NCBI GenBank assembly: GCA_965240325.2 | Contig: OZ251223.1 | Location: 1 to 64,000 of the forward strand | Source: Rebecca billardiae RCC1528 | Taxonomy: Eukaryota > Haptophyta | Direction of reading: 5' to 3' | DNA: 64,000 nt | In this document: positions 23,216 to 33,511 of the stretch, piece by piece | How positions within the stretch are numbered: the stretch's first letter is position 1 | Layout of the letters: each line of letters opens with the position of its first letter | Made by a program: the position numbers and the translations under genes | Notes under the pieces: generated by a model | What the model saw: only the letters and a program-made list of their open reading frames with translations | Told to the model about the DNA's origin: nothing | The model's database searches: none

Positions 23216-24065
23216 GCGGCGCGTCGAGCGGCAGGGCGCGGCGCTCACGCGCCACCTCGCAGAGCACTGGGACGCCCTCAGCGAGAGCGGCGGGGCCGAC
23301 TTTGGCGAGCGCGTGGGCTGCATCGCGTTCGTGCCCGCGCGCCCGCCGCCGCCGCCGCCGCACGCGCCGGGGGGCGCGCCCGCCGCCGCCCCCGCCGCGG
23401 GCGGCGCGCTCTGCCGCTTCCGCGAGTGCTGCGTCGAGGCGGACGCACCGCTCGGCGGTGCGGTGCTGCACACGCTGCCCGCGACGCTCACGCCGCCGCG
23501 CGCCGCGTGGGCCTCGCTCGGGCTCGCCTCGCCGCCGCCCGCCGCCGCGGTCGCCGAGCACGTGCGCAGGCTGGGCGCGCGCCCGTCCGCCGAGTGGCCG
23601 ATGCCGCGCGCGCGCGGCGGCGGCGCCGCCGCCGCCGCCGACGGCACGGCCGCGGCGCGCGCCGACGGCTCGGACGAGGCGGGCGCGCTGCTCGCGCGGC
23701 TGCTCGCGTACGTCGACGCGCGCGAGGCCGCGGCGGCGGGCCGCGGCGCCGGCGCCGGCGCCGCCGAGGAGGCGGAGGCGCTCGCGGCCGTGCGCTGCGC
23801 GAGCCTGCGGCTGCGCCTCGACGACGTCCGCGCCGTCGTGCGCCGGCAGGGCGTGCACGAGCTGCGCGCGGCGCTCGTCTCGCGCGAGAAGGAGCTCGCC
23901 GAGCTGCGCGACACGCTCACGTGCCAGATCTGCCAGGACCGGCGCGCAGAGACGGTGCTCGTCGGCTGCGGCCACCGCGTGTGCGGCGTGTGCGTGATGG
24001 GGCTGCGCGCGCGCTGCCCGTTCTGCCGCAAGCCCTTCACCGCGACGGCGGAGGTGCGGCTGTAG
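9664..24065 (+). CDS. Giant sacsin-like HSP90-type ATPase-module protein with C-terminal RING finger
   Basis: There are two exons, 9664-9924 and 10062-24065, giving about 4,754 residues. The 137-bp intron (GTGCGC...GCGCAG, phase 0) is placed because it joins ...FADEDF to ESIQRVGGSLK and so restores a complete sacsin repeat start. Module 1 (from residue about 10) has ELLQNADDAG and GRFGVGFCSVYHLTDLPSFVS, the ATP-lid and Bergerat-fold motifs of sacsin repeats. Module 2 starts near residue 1513 with the same motifs. Module 3, near residue 3125, is degenerate: only LGPGLGALQGPALLVHADG-type remnants are left and no Asn-Asp-Asp-Ala box. Gly/Ala/Pro linkers join the parts. The last 48 residues are a C3HC4 RING (CQIC...CGHRVCGVC...CPFC). 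Human sacsin is a similarly large chaperone-like protein but ends in J and HEPN domains, so the RING suggests ubiquitin ligation of chaperone clients; that role is inferred. Confidence 0.85.
11516..13275 (+). repeat. Internal near-identical tract, copy A (sacsin module 1)
   Basis: This tract matches 16355-18105 at DNA level, with roughly a dozen scattered substitutions over the first 1.6 kb and one 6-bp length difference near 12505/17343. Synonymous sites are as conserved as the others, unlike the upstream parts of modules 1 and 2, which have diverged strongly. Copy A covers residues about 573-1159. Confidence 0.9.
16355..18105 (+). repeat. Internal near-identical tract, copy B (sacsin module 2)
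   Basis: This is the partner of 11516-13275 at an offset of 4,839 bp, then 4,833 bp. It occupies the equivalent place in the second sacsin module (residues about 2186-2769), as expected if gene conversion acted on an old module duplication. Confidence 0.9.
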
Positions 24066-24560
24066 TGTCGCCGTGGGCGGTGGACGGGCGCCGCCGACGA
24101 TGGCAGCCAGGGCCAGGCGGGGCGCGGTCCGAGGGCAGGTGAGCATCATCATCACGCGACATCACGACATCGTCATCATCGCGCGTCAGGCTCGATCGTC
24201 AGCATCATGCTGTCATCGCGCGTCTCTCGTCAGCTGATGCCATTCGTCATTCATTATTATGACGAGCTACAGGTGCTATGGCCTATATAATTTCTGGCGG
24301 GAATAAATCCTAGTATACTTAGCTCTCACGTCCAGTGACATGCCTGCACATGGCGGCGGACTAGCCCGCCCACGATGCCACCACGCCAACGGCAACCGCC
24401 AGCGTACGTCAGCAGCGTGGAGCTATGACCGCGTTCCGCGGTCCTTCCGTAGAACCAACGCAGTTAGGGGCCCGCGGTGCACCCTCCGTCGGCTGCTGAG
24501 TGCTGTCTCAGTCGGACAATCATGTGTAACAGTTCGTTCGCCTCGGAGCTGCCACCGCCA
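24066..24560. other. Intergenic, 3' side of the giant gene
   Basis: A CATCAT/GTCATC-rich stretch at 24146-24255 is followed by an AT-rich segment with TATATAATTT and AATAAA-like words at 24282-24318. The latter could be a polyadenylation region or a core promoter. No ORF with host codon structure was seen. Confidence 0.45.
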
Positions 24561-24564
24561 CAAC

Positions 24565-25800
24565 TCAGTTGCCGCCCACCGGGCCGGCGGGCCGAGGACT
24601 GTCGCCGGCGGGCCGCCGCGCGGGGAAGCGGCCGCCGCGGCGGGCGGCGCGCGCGCGCAGGCAGGGCGATAGGCGCCGCGCGGCGCGGGCCGGCGCGTGC
24701 GCGCGTGCGGGCGCACAGTCTGCTTGAGGTGCTCGCGCGGCGCCATGCGCTCGACGACGGGCCGCTGGTCGCTCACTCAGCCGGCGCACCTCGTGCCGGC
24801 AGACGGAGCGAGAGCGCGCGCCACGCAGTGCTGCCCCGGCCTGCGCTACCGGCAGCCGCGCACCGAGACCGAGCGGAGCTCGGGGTGGAACGAGGCGAGC
24901 GGCGCGTCGCGCCTGCCGCCGCGCGTGCGCGCCTGCTCCACCGCCGGACCGCGCCGCCGTCAGCTCGCCCGCCGCCTCCTCCGCCGCGTCGGCCTCGAAG
25001 ACGGCTGCGGCGGCCCGAGCCAGCGGCACGGGCTGAGCCCGTGCGCGCTGGCACCCGGCGCCGATCGCCTCGACGGCCGTCTACTCCACAGCTGGCTGCT
25101 CGAGCTGCTGCACGGGGCGTCGCGACGAGGGCGCCACGCGCGCCCAGCGGCAGCGCGTCCGTCGCCGCGTCGCGCAGCGCGTCGAGCTCGGCGCCGCGCT
25201 TCGCCAGCTCGGCGCCCAGCGCCTCCGCACTCGCAGTTGGCGTGCGCGAGCGCCAGCGTGCGCATGCCGGAAACGGTGCTGCTGCTGGACTGCTCCGTCG
25301 CGGCGGATGTGGCGAGCGAGACGATGGAAGGGCACGCGAGCAGCGCCGCCAGCAGCGAGCCGTGATGCCGAGCGCGCCGCCGAGCACGCCGAGCGTCTCG
25401 GCCGCCTCGGCGCACGCGGCCTAGCCCGGCGGCTCGCGCTGCGCCTCGCAGCCGCGTGCCGCGCGAGCGGGCAGGCGAGCGCATCCAGCGCGCCGGTGCC
25501 GCCGAGCGCGCCGCCGTCCGCGCCTCGTGCCCCAGCCCGAGCCGCACCGCGCGCGCGCCGGGCCGCGCGAGCTCGCTGGCCGCGGCCTCCACCTCGGCGT
25601 CACTCAGCGCACCGCAGCCTTCGCTCTTGCCGTGCGCGTCGGCGGGCGCCGCCGCGCCGCCCACCGGGCGCCGCCGCTTGCGCACGAGCGCGCCCGGGTC
25701 CTCGCAGCCGCCCGGCCCGCGCGCTGCCGCGGCGGCGGCCGCGCTCGCATCGAGCGCAGCGGCGGCGAGCGGCAGCGCGCGCCGCGTGCCAGCGAGAACG
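24565..25800 (-). pseudogene. Probable decayed gene with several frameshifts, function unknown
   Basis: Minus-strand coding-like sequence jumps between frames several times. In order of translation: an Ala-rich start with a basic KRRRP cluster; AEVEAAASELARPGARAVRLG with GLGHEARTA; GGTGALDALACPLARHAA in a second frame; SLLAALLACPSIVSLATSAA back in the first; ALGAELAKRGAELDALRDAA in a third; and EADAAEEAAGELTAA near 24990. Codon bias resembles the host genes but no single frame holds. The shifts are 1-2 bp and lack GTGC...GCAG borders, so decay is likelier than introns. Sequencing or assembly error in this GC-rich DNA remains possible. No family was recognised. Confidence 0.4.
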
Positions 25801-26341
25801 CATATGCCTGCGGGTTGAAGGCAAAGCTCCTTTCGCCCGCTCGAAAGTGAAGGTTGTCTCGTTTGCTGTGTGCTGATTGGTGGTCGTCTAGATTTCTATG
25901 GGTCGTAACCAAGCCGCTGCGCGTTTTTGTCAATAGCAAAGTTGGCATGGGCGAAGAGCAAACATCATAGTAAAACTAAATGCGCGTGAGTGAATCTCGG
26001 GTTTCGAGTCTCTCCGCTCGCTGCGCGCTGATTGGTCGTTGTGCAGCTAGCTAACCCAAGGTTTTTAGTGACACAGGTTGGTAGGAGTTGTGTTGTGTCG
26101 ATATGGAATTGTGGACATAGAATGCTGAGCGTTTGACCAATCAACGTCTCGGAAAAAAGGACGAAACATGACTCACACGTGTGAGTACTCCCGATCTCCG
26201 GGAGATATGGCCATTTCCGCCCACTGGGGTCATTATTAGGTGTAAAGTTGAGTAATTTGGCAGCGCGCAAAGGTTCGTCGTTAGTAAAGTTGAGTACTTG
26301 ACGAAGACTTTTTGCCAGGAGCCCTCAGCCCGCACCCACGC

Positions 26342-26389
26342 GCCAAATAGGACGAGGACCCAAGCGCTTGGGTCCTCGTCCTATTTGGC
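26342..26389. repeat. 48-bp perfect palindrome (24-bp arms, no spacer)
   Basis: The left arm begins GCCAAATAGGACGAGGACCC and the right arm is its exact reverse complement, meeting at AAGCGCTT. It lies in low-GC intergenic DNA. Such a structure can be the junction of two inverted element ends, a recombination scar or a transcription-factor dyad. Confidence 0.95.
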
Positions 26390-26620
26390 AATATGCTATG
26401 AAGATTTACAACAAATCGCAGATTCGTTCACCCAGATATACTGACAAATGCACGTCCGTCCATCGACTTATGCGGAATGGCGTGGGCGCGCTTATTTCGT
26501 TCGTCAATCGCGTCTTGCTAATGCAGAGCAATGGGCGAATGAACCCCTCGAAAAAGCGAAAACTCACCCTCCAACAGCCCTCAAAATCGTCCGGCCCGTC
26601 CCCTTTTCTTTGATCAAAAT

Positions 26621-26697
26621 AAGATCTTTTTGACAACGTAGTGAGGGCCCCCGGCGGGGGCTCCACGCTACGCGCTCCGCCCTGCACCGCGGGCCAT
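26621..26697 (+). repeat. Dispersed repeat copy 1
   Basis: This 77-bp segment, from AAGATCTTTTTGA to CACCGCGGGCCAT, is shared at about 85-90% with 62927-63002. The 50 bp before it (AAATCGTCC...CCGTCCC...TTGATCAAA) resembles 60930-60970. It is probably part of a larger transposable-element family. Confidence 0.7.
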
Positions 26698-28422
26698 AAA
26701 GCCTACTTATATTAATAAAGCCAAATAAGGTAGGCACACGACGAAGTCTCATATCGTCAGCATCGGCCTATAGATAGATATGCCAGCCGCCAGTCTACTA
26801 CTCTACTGACTGTACTAGCTGCCTAGCAAGCTCATGACTGGCGGCAGCATATGCTACACCACAACGATTGCCGGGTGGGCGGGTGGGCAGTTTTCGTGAA
26901 TTCTCAAACGAAAGAACGAGTACCCACATAGACACACGAACTTACAGCCGTGCAAAACGCACGCAGATGCCCGTTCTTCGGCAAAGAAAGGGGAGCCGAG
27001 CGGTACAAGCCGTACAAGTGATGAAAGTACGTCGTTGCGCAGGCGGCGGCGCGGGATCGCGCGGGCCCGCGGCGAATTGGAAACACCGAAAGACGGGCAG
27101 AGGCCGCGAAGGCGGCCAAAAGTTGGGTTGTGGGCGATTGCGGGGCGAGCGGTCTTGCGACCGCTAACGTCGCATCGCACGGGGCGCGTGCGGCCGTGCA
27201 GCTGGGAAGTGGTCTGGAGCGCCATCAGAGACGTGAACTAAGAGTAGCCAGCGTCGCTCGCTGCTACCTTGCCGCCTCTGGTCAGTGCGCGCGCCCACGC
27301 TGCCAATCGGCGAGCAGCGGGCGCCGCCGATCGTGCTGCAGCCGTGTGAATGAGTGACACTGGACAGTCAACGAGGAGTGAGCGAGGGCTGCTGACGGTG
27401 TATAGCCCTACTCAGTTGCGCGCCATGCGGCCTCGAACGTCTGCGCAAGAGCTACAGCACGAGCCGTCGTAGCTTTTCAAAGCGTTCCGACTGGCGCAAG
27501 TCCATCCGTGGCCGAGCTCTCACGAGGAGCTGTAGGTGAGCGGGTTGCGAATACTGCCCTGAGCGCATCCCATGCGCACATCCTGCAACCAGCAATGCCG
27601 CATGAGCATGCAGACGTTTGAGGCATTATCCATCTGTGTCGCCGTCGCGTCGCGGGTGCGGCGGTTCCGCTGAAGGCTGTATGGCGCAGGCGGCCTCCTG
27701 GACGTGCGTGCTTGGACTGGTGGCGTACTTGTCGTGACTACGGGGGACAGCACATCGCGATTACATGTGTACATAGCCACGCCGAGCTGCACAGCGCGCC
27801 GCGCGTCAGCCCAGCAGTGCACCACGCTCTCATCTTGCGGCCCGCCGCCACACTGGGCCGCCGCTTCATCCCGCGAGAGGCCAAGACTGTACCCAAGCGA
27901 CGCTGGGTGACGGGGGGCACGGCGCAGTGGGACGCAACCAATCAATCTGAGGCTGGCATGCCGCCTACACGGGCACGTCGGCAGCTACACCAGCGCGCAC
28001 CGCGCAGGGCAGTGCCGCCCCCCCTCGCTCGTGAGGCTACCGCCGTGCGCCTGCCAGCCGCCCACCTTCGAGCTCGCCCCCCCGAAGCTCGGGGCTCGCG
28101 GTTTGCCCTGGCTTCGCGCAGTGGAGCGGGCAAAGCTTTGAGCCAGCTTGGAACTCCTAATCAAAGCGCTTGGCGGGAGCCTGAAAGAATTAACGTACTC
28201 CGATTACTTGGGGTACCCCAAGTAAGTTACTGGCTTAGAGTTCGGGTCTGAAATCCCGTTGTCGATTCTCACGAAAATTGCCTCCCTTCCCACCCGGCAA
28301 TCGTTGTGGTGTAGTCAGTCAGTCAGTCTTAGCATCACGGGACTTCTAGATCGTAAAGTGCAGTGGCCCCGCCTGCTGCACTGGCATCACGGGCGTCGGT
28401 CGGACGGCGCACGCCCTCGTCG

Positions 28423-30021
28423 TCAAGCCACGATCGTCATTGTGGGCGCGCCGACATGCTGCGGGCCGAGCGCAGCGTTGAACGGCATCGTGGGGGCCGC
28501 CAGCGGGGGCTGCGGCGGCGGCTGCATCGGGGCGTACTGGGGCTGCGGCGCGGGCGGCGCGCGCGTCTGCTCCGCCAGCAGCACAGCCGCGAGCTGGCTG
28601 GCCGTTGCTGGGTCGAGCTGGCCGCTGCTGGCGAGCATCTGCAGGTTGGCGAGCTGCTGCTGCTGCAGCTGCTGCTGCTGCAAGTGCTGCTGCTGCAGCT
28701 GCTGCTGCTGCAGCTGCTGCTGCTGCAAGTGCTGCTGCTGCAGCTGCTGCTGCTGCAAGTGCTGCTGCTGCAAGTGCTGCAGGTGCTGCTGCTGCTGCAA
28801 CAGCAGCAGCTGCTGCGGCGGCAGCGGCGGCAGCGCCGGCGGCAGCTGCTGCAGCAGCTGCTGCTGCGAGTGCTGCGGCTGCTGCGGCATCGGCATCGGC
28901 GGCGGCGCGGTGCTCGACCACGGCGCCATCGTCGACGGCACGTGCGGCAGCGCGTGGGGCGGCAGCGGCGGCGCGGCGGCGTACTGCTGCACGCCGCGCT
29001 CCACGCCGCCGTACGCGAGGCCGCCGGCGGCGTAGGCGCTCGTGTACGCGCCGGCAAGCTGCTGCCTCGCCAGCGCCACTTCGGCTGGAGACACGGAGGG
29101 CGGGGCCGGCGGCGGCAGCCTCGGCGGCAGCGGCGGCATCGCGCCGTGCATCTGCAGCGGCACCGAGACACTCGTGGGGAGCAGCGCCGGCGGCGGTGCA
29201 CCCGCCGGCGCGCCCGACAGCGGCGCGTGGTGCGGCGCGAGCGCGGGCCCTGGCGGCGCGGCCGGCGGCGCGGTGGCGGCGGTCGGCGGCGGCACCGACA
29301 TCGGCGCCGTGACGAAGGTCGAGGCCGGCGCGTGGGGCTGCGGTGGCCGAGCCACCGACGCCGCGGGGGCCCACGCCATCGACGAGGGCGGTTGCAGGTG
29401 CGGCGTCAGCCGCACAAACGCGGGTCCCGTCGAGGAGGTCGGCAGGGGCGGCGGCGGCAGGGGCGGCGGCGGCGCGCCGGTGGAAGCGGGCGCATGCGCG
29501 GGCTGGGGGGGCTGCGGCCGCGCCATCGGCGCCGAGACCATCGTGGCGCTGCGCGCGGGCAACGGCGGCGAAGGCGGCGTCGCCGGTGTCGTGGAGCCGA
29601 GCGCGAGCGCGGCGCGCGACGCCGACGCCGCCTTTGGTGGCGGCGGTGAGAGCTTGAGCGAAGTCCTCGGGCTCCGGGGCGGCGTCGGAGCGGGCTTGGC
29701 GGTGGGCGACGAGGTCCGGGCGTTCGGCCGGATCGGGGCGGGCGAGTCGGAGCGAGTGTCTAGCTCCTTCGCTGCGCGCGCCTCGAGGAGCTTGCGGAGG
29801 CCGACCGCGTCGACCGCCTTGTCGGCGCGGCGCGCCTTCTTGCGCTGCTGCGCCTTGGACGCGTGCTCCTCGTCCGGGCACGTGCCCGCCTCCGTGAGCG
29901 CGCGCTTGCCGGTGGCGGCGGAGGAGTGGAGGCTCTCAGTCGACTCGGCGCTGCGCGGTGTGGTGGTGCCCGACAGCTGCGCGAGCGCGTCGGCTGCGGC
30001 GAGCACGTCGTGGTCCGTCAT
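28423..30021 (-). CDS. Pro/Gln-rich, probably nuclear, low-complexity protein
   Basis: The 532-residue ORF starts MTDHDVLAAADALAQLSG. A basic cluster, QQRKKARRADK at about 59-69, could be a nuclear localisation signal. Residues 95-330 are Pro/Ala/Ser-rich. A Gln/Leu/His tract (QQQHLQQQQLQQQ units, about residues 375-465) is encoded by a CAG/CTG microsatellite at 28650-28870. The last part (LANLQMLASSGQLDPATASQLAAVLLAEQ) is an ordinary amphipathic helix-like stretch. Such proteins often belong to transcription or RNA-granule machinery, but no catalytic or binding domain was recognised. Codon bias matches that of other genes here, and the frame is intact over 1.6 kb. Stop codon at 28423. Confidence 0.65.
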   Translation of the reverse strand: MTDHDVLAAADALAQLSGTTTPRSAESTESLHSSAATGKRALTEAGTCPDEEHASKAQQRKKARRADKAVDAVGLRKLLEARAAKELDTRSDSPAPIRPNARTSSPTAKPAPTPPRSPRTSLKLSPPPPKAASASRAALALGSTTPATPPSPPLPARSATMVSAPMARPQPPQPAHAPASTGAPPPPLPPPPLPTSSTGPAFVRLTPHLQPPSSMAWAPAASVARPPQPHAPASTFVTAPMSVPPPTAATAPPAAPPGPALAPHHAPLSGAPAGAPPPALLPTSVSVPLQMHGAMPPLPPRLPPPAPPSVSPAEVALARQQLAGAYTSAYAAGGLAYGGVERGVQQYAAAPPLPPHALPHVPSTMAPWSSTAPPPMPMPQQPQHSQQQLLQQLPPALPPLPPQQLLLLQQQQHLQHLQQQHLQQQQLQQQHLQQQQLQQQQLQQQHLQQQQLQQQQLANLQMLASSGQLDPATASQLAAVLLAEQTRAPPAPQPQYAPMQPPPQPPLAAPTMPFNAALGPQHVGAPTMTIVA

Positions 30022-31771
30022 CGGGAGGATGCGTTGAGTGCAGGGTGAGAAGGTAGGGGCGGTGTGGGTGCACTCAGCGCGGCCGCGAGATGTTGTGGTT
30101 TACACAGGTTCGCGCACGCTCGAGGGACCCAAGTAACGCGGTAATCTTTGGGAGGGTTCGCTCAACTAAAGTCCTTGTTTGCGAATTGTAAAGGGTCTAG
30201 GGTAGCGCTCACGCTTAAAACGATTCATACATAGGGCTCGGGGTGATCTCAGTAAATTGTGAGACTTGGTGATTCCGCTTCGGCTCTCTATGCCTGAAAA
30301 TGGCTAGAGAGTCAGTTCAACCAAAAACACCGAATCGAGTCATTAATCCGGGGTTGGGGTACCAAGGGGGTAAAAGTTGAGACCAAAAACCTAATGACCT
30401 GCGGGATGATGACCTTGCTTTGACGCGCGCTTGGGTGAACGGGCTAATGAGGTCGCGCTCCGACCCGAGCACTCTCATATTTAATCGTGGGCACGCTCAC
30501 GAACCGGCAAATCAGCGACCCGCGTCGGGTAAAAAGTATCGCCGCGATGTTTCTGAGTGATTAGGCCGAGGCCATTAGGCGCCGACGGTCTAAAAACTGA
30601 TTGGTCCCTTCGCGCTCGCTCATAATATTCGAAGCCCGAAAAGTCGGAAAAGGGGGTGCTTGATGGCTACCCCGGTACTTCCATGGGCGGAGATTCGCCG
30701 TCTATAGTATTCATCAGTTTGACGTGGCTCCCTCATTCACCAGACTGCGTCAGTGCTCACCGCCTTGTCACCACCCAGACCGGCCGTGGCAGCCTACGCG
30801 CTTGGGCGATTCGCCCCGCGCCCCCGCCGATACGGCGGAATCGCCGTTTAAGAATACCGACTGGAATAGCTGCAATGCTGCATCCAAAATTCGAGCCGCA
30901 AGAAATCCCTCCTCGGTATTAGTCATGACGCATCCCGCGCCGACGGCGGCCGGACGTTGCTCGTCGCGTGGTCCGCGCGTCGTAGGGCTCGACGACGTCC
31001 GTGGGGCCGCGTAGTGCCTGCAGCGCGCTTTTCAGAGCGACGGGTCCACTGCGCTGCAGGCGCCACGCGCCGCATCGGCTGTGACTTGCGAGTCCGGCAG
31101 GCACTCAGACTGAACGTGGCGGCGGCGGCCGAGTAGTCATCGGGCGGCGCGCGCGCAAGGGCAGGAGTGATCATGCGAGTCTTGTTTCGCGCATGCAGGC
31201 AGCTACTAGCCGACAGCCACAAAACCTGCCTGTTGCGGGCCGTCCCCTAGAACAACCGCTCTGGCGTGAACGGTCCGATCTAACACGCGGCGTGCCCTCC
31301 CGGCTCTGAATCGGCGGCGCGCGCCAGCGCACGCACATGTGAGGTGTGCAACGCTCCCTCAAGTGCGCCACGTTGAGACACCGAGACGCGCTTCGAGCCG
31401 TAAGCATGGTCGCATCCCCACTCAATGGCCTACCCCCCACCGATCCGCGAACGCTTGACGGCTGCCAGAGGCGAGGCATTTCCGGAAGCTCGTGGTGGTG
31501 AGCAGCGCCGCCAGCCTCCTAAACCGTGCACAGGGGAGCGCTGGCCATCGCCTTCCCAGAGCGCGCGTCTTGGCGGCAAACCATGGTGCCTTGCCTGCTG
31601 CCAGTTGCCACCGTGGTCCGTAGCTGCTGTCCATGCCAGATGCAGTCTGGCCCGAACCATCCTTGGACGAGCCGCGGCCGACGAGGCGCCGAGCGCCTGC
31701 CAGACGAAGTCCGGAAACAAGGGCCACGGTTCCGGAATCGTGGGCAAGTCGAACGAAAGCACTAAAGCAGG
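30022..31771. other. Intergenic, near-neutral composition
   Basis: The upstream region of the Gln-rich gene continues into 1.7 kb without codon bias. A weak hairpin (CTCTCTA...TAGAGAG near 30282-30310) is visible. Nothing resembles a tRNA, snRNA or 5S gene. Short ORFs on both strands overlap one another and are not supported. Confidence 0.45.
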
Positions 31772-32056
31772 ATGGCGGCCCGCCCTCGCGGGCAGGCGCA
31801 ACCTCCTCGAGACGAGGAAGCTGAGGCCGCTGAGGAGGACGCGGCGGCCAAGCTGGCGTACGTCGACTCGTGCCAGGAGCTCAACGACGCGATTGGGTCG
31901 CTCGAGGCTGCGCTCGTCTCCTTCACAGGCAAGGAGGAGGGCATCAAAGGGCACGTGTTTGCGAGGACGCGCGCTCGGCTGGAGTCGGAGCTTGCGAGCG
32001 GCGAATTCCCCTGGGAAAACGCCGGGCCGCCCTCGCGCGGAGACGACGGCCGCTGA
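31772..32056 (+). CDS. Small acidic helical protein, hypothetical
   Basis: The 94-residue ORF starts MAARPRGQAQPPRDEEAEAAEED in a favourable context (AGGATGGCG). Residues 28-75 (KLAYVDSCQELNDAIGSLEA with ALVSFTGKEEGIKGHVFA, then RLESELASG) look like a genuine amphipathic helical domain rather than chance translation, and third positions are G/C-rich. No family was recognised. It could be one exon of a larger gene, since the borders have no corroboration. A longer antisense ORF has an unnatural composition. Confidence 0.45.
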   Translation: MAARPRGQAQPPRDEEAEAAEEDAAAKLAYVDSCQELNDAIGSLEAALVSFTGKEEGIKGHVFARTRARLESELASGEFPWENAGPPSRGDDGR

Positions 32057-33511
32057 AGCAGTGCGCTCACCTCGCATCGCGCCTGCTGCCAGCTGCGGCC
32101 GCGGCAGCATCGCTCACCTCCCTTCCTTCCCTCCAGGAAGAGCCGGGTACCCACGCCGCCCGCGGGCATCAAGGCTGTGAGGCGCATTCCTTTGACCCGC
32201 GGGCCATCGGGCCGGTGGCTCCAGACCAGGCGTGTTGCTCGCGAACCCGCCCGCCTCCTCACGAGTCACGGGGCGACACAGCAACCACTCGGTGCGACCA
32301 TTTGGGTGCATGCTGGATGGCGCTCACAGCGGCACAGCGCACGCGCCGCTGACTGCCCTGAGTCCTGCAGAGCAGTGGCCGCCGCCCCAGCCGCAGAGAC
32401 GCCGGGCTGCGGGCGGGCAGTCGGTCTGTCACCCGCCTCGGCAGGCAGCAGGCCTCCGAGTCGCGCACTGCGTCGGAGGCCTGCCTAGGCGCGACCGATC
32501 CGCTCGCCCGAGGGCGGTGCTGACGGCCGTCGTGCCCGTCGTGGCCGAGGTGCGGTCACCGCCATCTCGCCTCTCGGCCCACGGCCGCCGCGGCGTGCAC
32601 GTTACGTCTACTGTGGACGTCGCACCGTCGTCGGATCTCGAGACGCGGACGATATGCGCGCGGGGCGGAATTATAATTATAATTATAATTATAATATATA
32701 TAATAATATTATAATAGTATACTATGTCTATTATAATTATAAATAAAAACGACTGTACGCGCTGTCATCGGCATCGTCACTCTCCGGTCTCCCGTCTCCG
32801 TCCGAGGACTCTGACACTCTCAGTCTCAGTGACTCACCGGTCGCGCCGTCAGCGCATGCACTGTTTAAAATAATACTACCGTTACTATATATATATATAT
32901 ATATATCTATTACTTAAATATTACCGTAACGGTCGTCTGATTCGGTAGCCGAGTCATATATTATTTGCCTGCTGATATGACGAGCGCATGTGGCGTGCTA
33001 AGCAGTCTTCGCGTCGCGGACTAGGCATGGCGTAAACCACTACGCCATCATTATGATCAATCATCATGCGCCGTGCGGCGGCGGCCCCGCGGCCCGCGAC
33101 AGCGCCAGCGGGCGGTGGCAACCACGTCCACTTCGCGCGGCTAGGCCTCGTCGCCCCCGCGCTCGCAGCTCACGGCCCGGCCGCTGTGTCGCGCATTGCA
33201 ACCGCGGGTTGGCGGACTTGCTCTTCTTGCCACGCTCGGCCCCGAGCCTAGGCCTAGGCCGCCTGGCACAGCCAAGACTGTGGCAGGCAGCCCGTGTCGG
33301 AGGCACGAGGGCGCCGGCTGCTCGGGCTCAGACGAAGCTCCGCTGGTCGGCTTCGGCCGCGAGCGCCCCTCGCTTGCCATGCGGAGGCCCCATCCAGGCG
33401 GAGCCGACTGGCAGGCCGGTTCGCCCGGCGCGCCTCGGCACCGTCCTCCCCGCCACCGCCTCCCTGGCCGCCAGCGGCTGTCCGGCGGCGTGGGGCAGCG
33501 GCGGTGCGGGC
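32057..33511. other. Intergenic with AT microsatellites
   Basis: The GC-rich first half has no convincing ORF. An AATTAT microsatellite lies at 32668-32745 and a (TA)n run near 32884-32906. The region from 32950 onward is 3' of the ferredoxin gene. No RNA gene was found. Confidence 0.5.
32668..32745. repeat. AATTAT microsatellite and AT-rich stretch
   Basis: Several exact AATTAT hexamers are followed by irregular TATAATA sequence, sharply bounded by GC-rich DNA on the left. Confidence 0.9.

Larger units (their letters stand above)
25801..28422. other. Long gene-poor, near-neutral-composition spacer with repeats
   Basis: Base composition drops abruptly at about 25840. The stretch contains a 48-bp perfect palindrome, one copy of a dispersed repeat, a repeated TAAAGTTGAGTA word (26244 and 26285), and a 22-bp perfect palindrome centred on GGTACC at 28204-28225. 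A 141-codon minus-strand ORF at 27520-27945 has unbiased composition and no recognisable domain, and I do not call it a gene. Confidence 0.5.

Noticed and set aside
9885-24155. A 4,756-codon ORF on the strand opposite the giant gene
   Set aside because: Its product is a monotonous Arg/Ala/Gly/Glu sequence without domains, and it is open only because GC-rich codons rarely form stops on the other strand. The sacsin and RING motifs all lie on the plus strand.
27520-27945. 141-codon minus-strand ORF
   Set aside because: It has no host codon bias, no domain and an equally long overlapping plus-strand ORF.
28150-28290. Possible tRNA or tRNA-derived element (GTTCGGGTCTGAAATCCC, TGTCGATTCTC)
   Set aside because: No cloverleaf can be drawn, the B box does not fit and no acceptor stem is found.
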